Positions 27,302 to 37,298 of a stretch of DNA of 64,000 nucleotides are shown piece by piece. Every line of letters begins with the position of its first letter. Positions within the stretch are counted from its first letter, which is position 1. Source of the DNA: Algoriella xinjiangensis (GTDB taxonomy: Bacteria; Bacteroidota; Bacteroidia; Flavobacteriales; Weeksellaceae); assembly GCF_900115015.1 (NCBI RefSeq), contig NZ_FOUZ01000007.1:145269-209268 (forward strand), in the 5' to 3' direction. The notes beneath the pieces were generated by a model, which saw only the letters and a program-made list of their open reading frames with translations, made no database searches and was not told where the DNA came from. Position numbers and translations under genes: made by a program.

Positions 27302-30300
27302 TATATAATTTCAATTTTATACTTAGTAAATGTTAATTTATATTGACTGTTCTGAAATCCATTCAATTGATCTTTAAATTTCTCAATAGGATTACCTAAA
27401 AATATGATTTCCTCACTATTTACTCTTACAATTTGATAATTTTCATTTTTTAATGCACAATCTATTTCAGCTTGGGAAATATAAAAATCACGCCTGTTGC
27501 TACTTGTCGTTTTAACTTCTACAAAACAAGCATCTACCCCTTCGAATCCAACTAAATCAAAATAAGAGTATTTGTACTTATTTGTAATATACAAATAGGG
27601 TATCAATGTTTTTAATGTATCATTGCTAGATAAATTTATCAGTAATTCATCCTTCAACTCTTCATAATATTTTATGTCATCCACAACACCTTTGATTAAT
27701 TCAAAAATACTGTTTAGAACTACCTTTCTATCTCCTGTGTCAAGTTGATAATACTTATTTACGAAATAATTCAATACTTCGTGTTCTCCATTAGATCCAA
27801 TTGTTTCAAGTTCCTCACTTGATGAGCTGTCAAATGCTATATTTTTAATTACCTTCTTTTTTATGCTCCTGTTGGATGATTTAATGATATTATCTGATTG
27901 AGAACTAAAAACTATATTCTTAGATTCTAAATTCTTCGATAACTTATGATACAAAAAATCTAATTCTTCATTCTTGATAGGCTGTTGGCTTATCTCTACT
28001 TTCAAGTCTTCTATTTCATTGGAAGAATAGATAATATCCAAACCAAAATCATAATCTTTAAAATCTTCAGAATACTTTAACTCTACAAAAAAAGAACGAA
28101 AGGAATCAAATTTTTCTACATTTTTTAACGCTTGTATCGAGTTACTTGTTTCAAAATTCCAATGATCTTCAGATATATCCACTTCTGGAAACTTCGCTAC
28201 AATCTTAGCTATAAACAACTCCCTTTTAGATTGGTATGATATATCATATTTTTTCTTTAAAATATTTATCTCAATATTATTATACTCATTAAACAAATCT
28301 TCTATACTTCTATTATAAAGTAGTATCTCTATTTTTTCAGAAAATCTATAGGTGTTAAATAATAAATAAGAAAGTACTTTAGATTTATTCTTATTACTAT
28401 CATCTGTTATGAATACCTGATTATTTTTAATAAAAAAAGTAGTGATATAATTATATTCAAATACCTTACTCTTCCTGACAACTTTAATACTATCAACTTT
28501 AAAAACTTTACTGGTGGCTATCGTCTCGAGTATATTATAATCATAATCTAGATAATTTCTATCTGATTGGTTATCATTCGTAATTTCACACAAAAGATAT
28601 GGAATTCTGATAATAAGCTCTTTAAAAAAATCGGTAGTAATATCAGGAATGCTATTATCATTATATTCAAAATATTCTTCCAATTCAATAACTTTTTCAA
28701 CCAGCCTCTCGTCATATAAACCTTTATCCGCTTCGTAGTAAAGGAAATTTTCAAATTTCTGATTTATTGCATTTTCAATATCCATTTTTGTTTTAAATAT
28801 TGAAAAGTTTACCGTTGTTGTAAATTTCAGCCCTTCATCAGTAAAAATCAACCAAACATTATTCTTACAAAACAATTGAAATGTAGATGCATAAAACACT
28901 CTCAATGAATCGTAATGAGCCGAAATACGCAGTACTTTCTCCAAATATTCCTTTAATACAAAAAAATATTCTTGACTAAAAGAATCATACTTTTTTACTT
29001 GTAGTAATTCTAATACAGGTCTAAGCTCTTTATGTCTTATATTTTTTATACTACTAAAAATATCCGAATGATTATCATTAATTAATGCAGGATGTACTGG
29101 TGTCTTATCCTTTAAATGTATAAAACAGTTCAGTACAATATTTTTATCAATTCGATCATTCTCTATATTCTTTGAGACTACCCCTGGTATATAATCTATT
29201 CCATTATCTAACTGCACATAGATCCTTTGGTCGTATACTTTTATAAAAGGAATCGGACTAACACCTAAAAAACTAAAAAAATCGTCAGGAAGATTTAATG
29301 TTTTTCTAAATTCTTCATCTATATCTTCTATACAGCAAAGTTGAGCAGGTTTGTATTTCTCACCCTTCACCTTCAAAAACAAAGTGCTAATACTAAATCT
29401 TGCTTGATTTTTTAATGAATTTTTTTCTCGACTCTCTACATCCAATACATTTGCATATCGTTCACAAAATGTACTATCTCTTTCTTGCTTCCTAATATAA
29501 AAACTATACACATTTTGAAGCAGTTCTATTTGTTGCTGCTCGCTAATGGCATCAATTTGAACAACTCCTGATAAATTTGTCTGTCTAAAGAACCTTAAAT
29601 ATTCATTGATATCAGATGCATCTTTTATATTCAAAGCCCTTTTCAAAATTTTACCTTCGTAGCTATCATCAATTTCTACTGTAGTAAACTTTAAATCCAG
29701 CAAAGTGCTGATGTTTTTTTTGTCTTTTTCAAAAAACACTTCTACATGCTCCTTGCTTATAATCTCTGGCAGATAAATAACCGCATTTTTATTAAACGAT
29801 TCTTTAAGCTGAGAAAACAAATGTTCGACTTTACTATGTTTCTTTTGATAATAATCACTTGCAATACATCTCGAAAAATCTATTAATACTTTATAGAATT
29901 CTTCATAAATCTGTTGAGCCTTATCCTTATTCTCAAAAAACACTTTGGTATTTGCTCCTATCCAATTTACTAATGGCCTATAATTCCAACTGTCTATATT
30001 AAATATTAAAGAAATAATCTTAGCCGTTTCTGAATTGATTTTAAAATTAGATTTCAAAAAATTAAAATGCCATTTTTCTTTATTATCTTTTGAACAATTA
30101 TTAATATATGTTGTATTTAACTGTAAATCTTCTGGTTTCCATAATGTAAACAACAATTCAATACAAGCCTGTAATAAAGCTTTATTGTATTCGCCAACAG
30201 CTCCATCCCAATTAATATTTTTACGATTCAGTGTCGTTCGGAAGTCAGCGTGAAAATCAACAAAAGGAAAAGGTGAAGCTACGTCTGTAGGAAGATAATT

Positions 30301-31275
30301 GTATAGTTTACCTTTATCATCAGCTCTAAGGTATAATCCTATATTTATAGTTTCTACATCAATACCAGCATTCTGAGCCAATTGTATTAATTTCTCATCG
30401 TTGATTGTACAATGAATCAAATTAGGATTATTTAATTTAACCTCCTTTGTCATTAAATGTTCTTCATCAAGTGCAATGCTTACTTGGAAAGGTTTGTTTT
30501 GATGTTTCAACTGAATAAACTCGAAATGAATGCCATTTTGTACTAAATTTTGTTTGATTAACTCTCCTATTATTTGACTATCTTCTAATTCAATAGCAAT
30601 AACAGTACAATACCCCTGAGCAAACAAATCCTGAACTACTGCCTCTTGTGTATCAATTTCTATAGGAAAATAATAACCAGGAATACCCGTATCTGGATAT
30701 TCCTTTTGCGCATTACGAATTTTCTCTTGTTGAATCTTAAGATCAGCGTCATTGAAAATAGAAGTCAAAACCTCTGCTTGTCTTATCATTTCGTACAGTC
30801 GAAATGCACCCATTTGCGATGTTTTACTTGCAGCATCTATAAATTGGCCTTTCGTAAATATATCCACACTCCTTGTTGGATAAACCTCATCAGGATTTTG
30901 CTTTTTTGCAATTGAAAAAACAGATTTAAAGCCTATACCTTTATTTCCAATAGCACTAGAAACTGTTTTTGAGGAAGTGTAAACAGAACAAATTGACTGA
31001 AAATCACCTCTTATTGTATTATCTCCATTTTCATAATCAAAATCTAATACATAAGTAAATGGCGTGCCGTCATTTGCCACATAAAGCAATCCATTTTTTA
31101 TGCAAATCCTAATGTTTTTATCAGCTCTATCAAAAGCATTTTGCAAAAGTTCAAACACCACCCTACCTTCATAATCTGAGATAATATGAAGTAAGCCTTT
31201 GGCATCACGTTTTATATTTTCTACACTTTGATTCGTATAATTTGCGTAATGTTTTCTTAAAACTTCTTTTAACAT
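27301..31275 (-). CDS. Sacsin/HSP90-like ATPase with C-terminal DUF3883/nuclease-like domain
   Basis: A 1324-residue protein inserted between hsdS and hsdR. The N-terminus is a GHKL ATPase of sacsin type: N-box FELLQNAFDRA (near 41-51), YVANDGTPF and GNKGIGFKSVF. The C-terminal ~130 residues carry FDLVGFEG followed by CFVEVKTTSSNRRDFYISQAE, a DUF3883-type pattern consistent with a PD-(D/E)xK nuclease-like fold. The middle is large and unrecognised. Such proteins recur in restriction and defence loci, and a conformational ATPase coupled to a nuclease is the likely design. Whether it modifies the type I enzyme or acts alone is unknown. Confidence 0.78.
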   Translation of the reverse strand: MLKEVLRKHYANYTNQSVENIKRDAKGLLHIISDYEGRVVFELLQNAFDRADKNIRICIKNGLLYVANDGTPFTYVLDFDYENGDNTIRGDFQSICSVYTSSKTVSSAIGNKGIGFKSVFSIAKKQNPDEVYPTRSVDIFTKGQFIDAASKTSQMGAFRLYEMIRQAEVLTSIFNDADLKIQQEKIRNAQKEYPDTGIPGYYFPIEIDTQEAVVQDLFAQGYCTVIAIELEDSQIIGELIKQNLVQNGIHFEFIQLKHQNKPFQVSIALDEEHLMTKEVKLNNPNLIHCTINDEKLIQLAQNAGIDVETINIGLYLRADDKGKLYNYLPTDVASPFPFVDFHADFRTTLNRKNINWDGAVGEYNKALLQACIELLFTLWKPEDLQLNTTYINNCSKDNKEKWHFNFLKSNFKINSETAKIISLIFNIDSWNYRPLVNWIGANTKVFFENKDKAQQIYEEFYKVLIDFSRCIASDYYQKKHSKVEHLFSQLKESFNKNAVIYLPEIISKEHVEVFFEKDKKNISTLLDLKFTTVEIDDSYEGKILKRALNIKDASDINEYLRFFRQTNLSGVVQIDAISEQQQIELLQNVYSFYIRKQERDSTFCERYANVLDVESREKNSLKNQARFSISTLFLKVKGEKYKPAQLCCIEDIDEEFRKTLNLPDDFFSFLGVSPIPFIKVYDQRIYVQLDNGIDYIPGVVSKNIENDRIDKNIVLNCFIHLKDKTPVHPALINDNHSDIFSSIKNIRHKELRPVLELLQVKKYDSFSQEYFFVLKEYLEKVLRISAHYDSLRVFYASTFQLFCKNNVWLIFTDEGLKFTTTVNFSIFKTKMDIENAINQKFENFLYYEADKGLYDERLVEKVIELEEYFEYNDNSIPDITTDFFKELIIRIPYLLCEITNDNQSDRNYLDYDYNILETIATSKVFKVDSIKVVRKSKVFEYNYITTFFIKNNQVFITDDSNKNKSKVLSYLLFNTYRFSEKIEILLYNRSIEDLFNEYNNIEINILKKKYDISYQSKRELFIAKIVAKFPEVDISEDHWNFETSNSIQALKNVEKFDSFRSFFVELKYSEDFKDYDFGLDIIYSSNEIEDLKVEISQQPIKNEELDFLYHKLSKNLESKNIVFSSQSDNIIKSSNRSIKKKVIKNIAFDSSSSEELETIGSNGEHEVLNYFVNKYYQLDTGDRKVVLNSIFELIKGVVDDIKYYEELKDELLINLSSNDTLKTLIPYLYITNKYKYSYFDLVGFEGVDACFVEVKTTSSNRRDFYISQAEIDCALKNENYQIVRVNSEEIIFLGNPIEKFKDQLNGFQNSQYKLTFTKYKIEII

Positions 31276-31320
31276 TGATTCAATCTATTTTTATTTTTTT
31301 ATTCAGTTCTAAAAAATCTA

Positions 31321-32589
31321 TTACACCAACCTCACACGCCCCGTCAGCAATTCCTGCATCATGCCTTGCTTGATTTGGCGGGCTTTACCCAATTGCGTTG
31401 CTAAGGCCTCCAGCTCCGCACCCATATCAGATAAGATCGTAGCAATACGCTCTTGCTCGGAAAGGGATTTTGGTATAGAAATTTCTAATTCTAAGAAATT
31501 AGCTTTTGACAAATTATACCTAGTTGCGCCTTGAGCTAAATAAAATATTATTTTTCTACCATAAGGAGAACGAAATAGATAACTCAAAAACAATGGATTT
31601 ACATTATTATCAAACAATCTAAATCCAAAACAAAAACTATTCAGATATAGATTATTAATATCCTCTAAAATCACACTACTTATACCTAATTCTTCAGGAG
31701 TTTCTGACGAACCATTAAACAAAAGGTCATTTTTCAAAACTTTATTCTGAATTTCACCTTGCTTTAAATTTACTTTCTCAAAAAAGGAATTATCAATAAC
31801 TACATTCTTCATTACATTCATAAAGGGTATGTAATGAGCATTTCCTTTTCCAAAATCAACTTTTGTTTTGCCTGATAATCCTCCATAGGTTTTTCCAACC
31901 TCCCCCAATTTCTTCACTTCCCATGCTTCGACTCCGCTCAGTACAAGCTCTTCCGTAGGCGGTGTCAACAATTCTTGCATAGCACCTTGTTTAAAGAGGC
32001 GTTTTTTGGCGATGAGTTGTTCTAAATGCTCGATCCACGCATCGGCATCTGACAAAGCCGTAGCTATCGCTTCTTGCTCGGCTAGTGGAGGAAGTGGGAT
32101 TGATAGATTACCAATTAAATCTGTATTTAAATTTGGTTGTCCGTTTCCCGTCGCAACATTATTTCGTAAGTATTCTGTTAAAGAATTTATATAGTAAACT
32201 AGAAATTTATTATCAGCTTTTAAATCAAGTAATGCTGCAATACCATCATTTGCACAGCATTCAATGCCTAATAATTTTGCAACACCTAAAGTTGCCCCAC
32301 TATTTGATATTATTAATGTATCCTTTTCTAATCTTCGACTATAATTACTTCCTAATTCAGTCAACATACTTTCAGTATTATCTACATAAATCTTAGAATT
32401 AGAAATATTCGTTAAACTTGCGACAGTTAGCCAAGGAATATAATTTCCATTGAAGAATAGTGGTGAGCCAGCTGGTCTTGGAGACCCTCCTCTTACAGGT
32501 TTTGAAATATCATTAATTTTTTTCACCTCCCAATCCTCTGGAATTACGCCAATTTCAGTTTTTTTATAGCCTTGTTTTACCATGTCCAT
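31321..32589 (-). CDS. hsdS: Type I restriction specificity subunit S
   Basis: A 422-residue HsdS with two target-recognition domains separated by the usual coiled-coil spacers. The spacer repeats are visible as PPLAEQEAIATALSDADAWI...KQGAMQELL in the centre and SEQERIATILSDMGAELEAL...KQGMMQELLTGRVRL at the end. Each domain reads half of a bipartite DNA target. The start overlaps the end of hsdM by 13 bases. The recognition domains are more AT-rich than the spacers, which fits frequent domain exchange. Confidence 0.93.
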   Translation of the reverse strand: MDMVKQGYKKTEIGVIPEDWEVKKINDISKPVRGGSPRPAGSPLFFNGNYIPWLTVASLTNISNSKIYVDNTESMLTELGSNYSRRLEKDTLIISNSGATLGVAKLLGIECCANDGIAALLDLKADNKFLVYYINSLTEYLRNNVATGNGQPNLNTDLIGNLSIPLPPLAEQEAIATALSDADAWIEHLEQLIAKKRLFKQGAMQELLTPPTEELVLSGVEAWEVKKLGEVGKTYGGLSGKTKVDFGKGNAHYIPFMNVMKNVVIDNSFFEKVNLKQGEIQNKVLKNDLLFNGSSETPEELGISSVILEDINNLYLNSFCFGFRLFDNNVNPLFLSYLFRSPYGRKIIFYLAQGATRYNLSKANFLELEISIPKSLSEQERIATILSDMGAELEALATQLGKARQIKQGMMQELLTGRVRLV

Positions 32590-35003
32590 CCCATTTTTTG
32601 TAGGTGAGCCAATACTTTTGCTGAGGCTTCGAGCACCTCAGCCTCCAATTTTGGTAAAGTCGTAGCATAGCGTTCTGCCAATTCCTTAATGCGTTGCGTT
32701 AAGTTTTGGCTGATGCGTTCTTGCTCTTGCGTCAAAGCATTTTGCAAATAGGCTTGCCATTTGTGTTCTAATACCAAAGTTTTAATTTCAGCTTCGCTTA
32801 GCGTTGGGTATTTGGCTAATACAGCTGTTTCCAAATCCGCGTTCAGCTTTTTAATTTCGGCATTGGCTTTCTTGATGCTATCGGCTTGGGCAACGTAATC
32901 TTTTAATATCGCTTTTGTTGCTTTATCATCAGTTGTTTTCAGCAATTTACTTACTTCCGTAGCATTTACTTTTTCCAAATCGGCAAATAAACCTTCTTCG
33001 CTGCTTTGCTCTTCTTCTATTTCAGTCATGTGCGCTTGTGCGGTTTCTACTTTCGTTTCTTCGGCACGTATCGCTTCTTGCATGTCTTGAAAATATACGT
33101 CTACCAATAAAGCAGGTGAAATCATTCGTCCTTCAATCCCTGCTAAACCAGGTACTTCTTTGTCGCCTTTGGTTTTTCCATTCTTGTCAGTTTTCCCTTT
33201 AATCACCAAGCGTTGGTATTCGTTTCCGGCTTTCCAGCCATCCATACGAATGCTGTACACATCGTCTTGCATGGTTTCGTTCCAATAGGTCATCAAATGT
33301 TGGTATAAATCGTAGGCCTCCAACAACGCATTATTTTCAAACGCTTGCAAGATCGACTGACTCGCTTCACTAATCACCGTTTTGGTATCAGCACCTTGTG
33401 CTAAAGCTTGCCATTTTTCCATTTCTACCGCCAACCACGTTTGGAAGGTTAGGTTCACGCTTTCATTAAACGCTACAAATTCCGCGTGCGAGTAAATCGC
33501 CGATTTCAATTCGGTAGTCGGTACGTTGAGTTCATAAAAACCATCACGCACAGCTGTAAACAAGTCTTTTTTTAATGTAGCAAATACCTTCCAGTAATTT
33601 TCCAAGGCATCAATATCCGCACTCGGAATGCCCCCTTTAAGGTGCGCTTCTATATTCTGAATATCTTCCGCTTCTTGGGTATCAATATAGCGTGGGATAT
33701 TTAAGTTGTAATCATTCTTCGGGTCGGCAATTTCCGTCATCGACACCATACGGCTGTACTTCGGCACTTCCAATTCGGCAGCAAACACATCTGTTATCTT
33801 ACGAATGTCTTGCTCACGCAAACGATTTTTGTTGCCATCTTTTACAAAGCCCTTGCTCGCATCGATCATAAAAATCCCTTTGCGATGAGCAGCATGTTCC
33901 TTATCCAACACAATAATACAAGCTGGTATACCTGTACCGTAAAACAAGTTGGCAGGCAAACCAATAATTCCTTTGATGTAGCCCTTCTTCAAGATGTTTT
34001 TACGGATTTCGCCTTCCGCATTTCCACGGAACAACACCCCGTGTGGCAATACCACAGCAGCTTTCCCAGTCGATTTCAACGATTGTAAAATGTGCAACAA
34101 AAAGGCATAATCCCCATTCTTTTCTGGTGGCACACCTAATTCAAAACGATTGAATTCGTCCGCCTCTACATTTACCCCATTGCTCCAGCTTTTCAACGAA
34201 AACGGAGGATTAGCTACTACATAGTCAAAACGTTTTAGAGTACCATCAGCTTCCTTGTACGCTGGACGCGTCAAGGTATTATCTGCCACAATCTCTGCCG
34301 TAGGGCTATTGTGCAAAATCATATTCATACGCGCCAAGTTGGCCGTTGTCGTTTCTTTTTCTTGTCCGTACAGCGTAATATCTTTACCTGATTCGTTAGC
34401 AACTTTCAACAATAGCGATCCCGAACCACAAGTAGGGTCATAAGCCGTCGTTTGGTTCGTTGCATTATTCGGATTAATCCCAATCACTTTTGCCAACACA
34501 CGCGAAACTTCGGCAGGAGTATAAAATTGACCTTTAGACTTCCCCGATTCCGTGGCAAAATGGCGCATCAGGTATTCGTAGGCATCGCCCAAAATATCAT
34601 CGCCTTCGGCAGAATTAGCCGAGAAATCCAGGGCGTCATCGTTGAAGATGCGTACCAAGTTGGATACCGTATCCACCAAATCTTTGCCCTTTCCTAATTT
34701 GGTTTCATCGTTAAAGTCCGGAAATTCGTTGAGTTTATTGGCTTCCTTTATCGGATTGAGGATTTCCTTGTTGATTTTATCACCAATCTCCGGTTTCCCG
34801 ATCAATGCCACCATATCGTCAAAGGTAGCGCCTTGGGGTACGGTAATCGCGCCAAAGGGATCGTTTTTGTATTTGTCGGAAATGTACTTCACAAAAAGCA
34901 TCGTGAGTACGTAATCTTTGTATTGAGAGGCGTCCATACCGCCACGCAGTTCGTCACAAGATGCCCACAAGGAGCTATATAATTCAGATTTTTTGATTGC
35001 CAT
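32577..35003 (-). CDS. hsdM: Type I modification methylase, subunit M
   Basis: An 808-residue N6-adenine methyltransferase. It has the HsdM N-terminal helical domain (SLWASCDELRGGMDASQYKD), AdoMet motif I AYDPTCGSGSLLLK, catalytic motif IV VVANPPFSLKSW, and a long C-terminal extension (about 540-808) with coiled coil. It pairs with HsdS to protect host DNA. The C-terminal extension makes it longer than the classic ~500-residue HsdM. Its GC content is clearly higher than that of the neighbouring mobile-element genes, a sign of separate origin. It is the first gene of the operon. Confidence 0.94.
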   Translation of the reverse strand: MAIKKSELYSSLWASCDELRGGMDASQYKDYVLTMLFVKYISDKYKNDPFGAITVPQGATFDDMVALIGKPEIGDKINKEILNPIKEANKLNEFPDFNDETKLGKGKDLVDTVSNLVRIFNDDALDFSANSAEGDDILGDAYEYLMRHFATESGKSKGQFYTPAEVSRVLAKVIGINPNNATNQTTAYDPTCGSGSLLLKVANESGKDITLYGQEKETTTANLARMNMILHNSPTAEIVADNTLTRPAYKEADGTLKRFDYVVANPPFSLKSWSNGVNVEADEFNRFELGVPPEKNGDYAFLLHILQSLKSTGKAAVVLPHGVLFRGNAEGEIRKNILKKGYIKGIIGLPANLFYGTGIPACIIVLDKEHAAHRKGIFMIDASKGFVKDGNKNRLREQDIRKITDVFAAELEVPKYSRMVSMTEIADPKNDYNLNIPRYIDTQEAEDIQNIEAHLKGGIPSADIDALENYWKVFATLKKDLFTAVRDGFYELNVPTTELKSAIYSHAEFVAFNESVNLTFQTWLAVEMEKWQALAQGADTKTVISEASQSILQAFENNALLEAYDLYQHLMTYWNETMQDDVYSIRMDGWKAGNEYQRLVIKGKTDKNGKTKGDKEVPGLAGIEGRMISPALLVDVYFQDMQEAIRAEETKVETAQAHMTEIEEEQSSEEGLFADLEKVNATEVSKLLKTTDDKATKAILKDYVAQADSIKKANAEIKKLNADLETAVLAKYPTLSEAEIKTLVLEHKWQAYLQNALTQEQERISQNLTQRIKELAERYATTLPKLEAEVLEASAKVLAHLQKMGWTW

Positions 35004-35107
35004 AATCTTTATAAAAAATTGTTGTAAAATACTAATAAAATAATATTAAATATCTAATAATTCTCACGAAAAATAAAAAACTTATAAGATATATTGATTT
35101 TAAAAAA

Positions 35108-35317
35108 TTACTCCTTCGGAATCACCACTTGCACATCACCAATATATTCTTCTTTATATCCTTTTACTGTCATCATATGGATAAAAGGTAATAGATCAAT
35201 TTCAATTGAAGAGCCATTGAATGTTTCTTCCGAAAGATCCAAAGATCCATTATAATTCAATGTTTCCTTGATTTTTTCTAACTGTTCGTCTGAGATTTTA
35301 ATAATAATTTCTGGCAT
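35108..35317 (-). CDS. Small hypothetical protein, 69 residues
   Basis: A short acidic protein beginning MPEIIIKISDEQLEKIKETL, probably with a beta-strand then a helix, ending in IGDVQVVIPKE. I do not recognise it. It is on the same strand as hsdM but more than 100 bases upstream, and the AT-rich gap 35004-35107 should hold the hsdM promoter. It could be a small regulator of the restriction operon; the evidence is only position. Confidence 0.45.
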   Translation of the reverse strand: MPEIIIKISDEQLEKIKETLNYNGSLDLSEETFNGSSIEIDLLPFIHMMTVKGYKEEYIGDVQVVIPKE

Positions 35318-35457
35318 AGATTATTGTATTTTAATTATATATTAAATATAAATCACTACAAAGCCAAAACATGTCGCTGTAAATAATATAACAACTATCA
35401 CAATCTGATAGTCATGTAGTCATATGTTTGCTTCATAATAAAATAAAGCAAATTGTT

Positions 35458-35847
35458 ATGAAATTAAAAATCCATTACGAAGTTGAAACACTATTCGATC
35501 AAGAAACAAAAAAAGTAACAATCAATTCGTTTTATAACGATGATCCGATTGTTGCTCGCGAAGAAGCTTTTTCGTTTTTAAGAAATTATATCAATGTTCT
35601 GAAAGAAAAAAATCAAGTAAAAGTTGAAACTAAATATTCGGGACCACGAAATCATGCCCAATTTAGATTTGATAGTCGCACCAAAAATTTCGATCATAAT
35701 TTGAGTACATATTTTGTAAGTCATTTAGTGTTTAAAGACTCAAAGTTAAATAAAGGGTTAAAGATATATGTTGTCGTAGATGAAACATTTTATACAAGTG
35801 AAGATTTTATTGATGAACACGAACGTAATTTAGTTTTCCAATTATGA
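35458..35847 (+). CDS. Hypothetical protein, about 129 residues
   Basis: The start is taken at ATG 35458 (MKLKIHYEVETLFD), because the ten residues before it (from ATG 35428) look like untranslated leader. The product is a soluble, mixed alpha/beta protein with the segments NDDPIVAREEAFSFLRNY and YVVVDETFYTSEDF. I do not recognise the family. It stands alone between divergent and convergent neighbours, and its stop is 19 bases from the stop of the YtxJ-like gene. Confidence 0.5.
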   Translation: MKLKIHYEVETLFDQETKKVTINSFYNDDPIVAREEAFSFLRNYINVLKEKNQVKVETKYSGPRNHAQFRFDSRTKNFDHNLSTYFVSHLVFKDSKLNKGLKIYVVVDETFYTSEDFIDEHERNLVFQL

Positions 35848-35865
35848 AATCAAACCGAAGATTCT

Positions 35866-36192
35866 TTAATCGAATAAATCTAATTGTTTCTGAATTTCTT
35901 CATTTTTTATTTTACGATGTGAGGCATTGTACACACATTTTCCATCTTTTATAATTAGGATTTGCGGTGATTCGTGCTGAACATTGTATCGTCGTTCAAT
36001 CTCATTAGAGAGTGGTCTATACGTTAATAAATCTAAATAATTCAGTTCAAAATCGCTTTCTTTTACAATATCCCAAATAATATCACATAATCCACAAGTT
36101 GTACTGTGTTTATAAATAATTTTTGGTTGATTAAAAGATGCTTGATCAATTTGATCTAAATGATCTAAAGTTGTAATATCTATTTTTTTCAT
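35866..36192 (-). CDS. ytxJ: YtxJ-like bacillithiol-system redox protein
   Basis: A 108-residue thioredoxin-fold protein with the YtxJ hallmarks: IYKHSTTCGLCDI (active-site region with the CxxC pair C33/C36), NYLDLLTYRPLSNEI, VQHESPQILIIKDGK and NASHRKI. YtxJ is found in organisms that make bacillithiol, including many Flavobacteriia, where it probably removes bacillithiol from proteins. Most known members have a single active Cys followed by Ser; here a second Cys may allow a true dithiol mechanism. It stands alone. Confidence 0.8.
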   Translation of the reverse strand: MKKIDITTLDHLDQIDQASFNQPKIIYKHSTTCGLCDIIWDIVKESDFELNYLDLLTYRPLSNEIERRYNVQHESPQILIIKDGKCVYNASHRKIKNEEIQKQLDLFD

Positions 36193-36310
36193 TTTTGATT
36201 CTATTATTTCGCTTCTAAAATTACGTTGAAAAGAAGGAATAACCTATTCTATTTTCCTTGTATGATAAATTATAAAAAAAGTGCTAAGGAAATCTCCTTG
36301 TTCATCTTTT

Positions 36311-37297
36311 TTACTCTGTAACTATTCTCAGTTTCTTCAATCGACGCTGATAACTTTGCAAATAATTACGTTTTAACTTATCAGATAAAAACGATCTTCC
36401 AATTAAATCTACCACTTGGTCTTCTTTCGAAGTTAGATTTTGAAGGACTTTTATGATAGATTTCTCTGTCATTACTGCCTTCTCTCCCAATACCATCAAT
36501 TGATCGATAATTTTGCCACTTGAAATTGATTTGGGTAATATTCCCTCTTTTAATGCAAAGTCCGCATCCTCGATATGAATTTTAGTATTTAGTAAATCAT
36601 AAGCTGGACTTAATTTAAAATCGCCTTGTTGAGTTTCTATTAAAGAAAAATTCTTCAGATGTGCATCTCCATTCGAAAACAGGTAATTGAATACGATTAA
36701 TGTATATAGCTTAGGCGCTTCTACTTTCCATGCAGGAACATATTTTTTCAATGCTTCAAATAACTCCAGATAATTCCCTTCATACTTATATTGTTCTCCA
36801 TCTGTTGCAGGTGATTTACCTAATAATGAAGCAAAATCTTCTACAGCTAATTTATTTCCATTCTCATCATAATCAAAACGTTTCGTAAGATACGCTGGAC
36901 TTCCATCTTCAAAAAAGACTAAGGCATTTTCTGCTGTTTCAATTTTAAAAATTTGTTTAGCGATTTGCATCGTTAAATGTTCGTTTGCGGGTGCGAACTC
37001 ACTATTTTTCGGTAAATCTGATATAGGTTTTAGAATATATTGACCGCTTTCATTTTCATTTGTTAATCGTAATGTATTTCCATCAAGAATGAAAGAATAT
37101 TTCTCTTGAAATCCTGAAATAGAAATATGTGTTTGATTTTGGTTAAATCTACTTTTATCCTTTCGATCAGAAGGCGAGGTATAATTTAAAAATGGATCGA
37201 CTTTTTTTCCATTAAACATCTTCTTTAATACACTTGGACTATATGTATTAAAATTTTCTTTTAAAGAACCTGGACAATTTTTTATTTCTAACTTCAT
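36311..37297 (-). CDS. hipT: HipT-like kinase toxin of a split HipA (HipBST-type) system
   Basis: A 328-residue HipA kinase core lacking the usual N-terminal subdomain, which is encoded by the separate gene just upstream. A glycine-rich loop, SISGFQEKYS (S59-I-S61), resembles the SxS autophosphorylation loop of HipT. The catalytic NGDAHLKNF is at 209-217 and the metal-binding PAYDL at 231-235. In the known HipBST system HipT phosphorylates tryptophanyl-tRNA synthetase and the separate HipS is the antitoxin; whether the same holds here is inference. It starts one base after the hipS stop. Confidence 0.8.
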   Translation of the reverse strand: MKLEIKNCPGSLKENFNTYSPSVLKKMFNGKKVDPFLNYTSPSDRKDKSRFNQNQTHISISGFQEKYSFILDGNTLRLTNENESGQYILKPISDLPKNSEFAPANEHLTMQIAKQIFKIETAENALVFFEDGSPAYLTKRFDYDENGNKLAVEDFASLLGKSPATDGEQYKYEGNYLELFEALKKYVPAWKVEAPKLYTLIVFNYLFSNGDAHLKNFSLIETQQGDFKLSPAYDLLNTKIHIEDADFALKEGILPKSISSGKIIDQLMVLGEKAVMTEKSIIKVLQNLTSKEDQVVDLIGRSFLSDKLKRNYLQSYQRRLKKLRIVTE

Positions 37298-37298
37298 G

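Noticed and set aside
33810..34914. Several plus-strand frames inside hsdM
   Set aside because: They are antisense to a well-supported methylase gene and encode no recognisable motifs.
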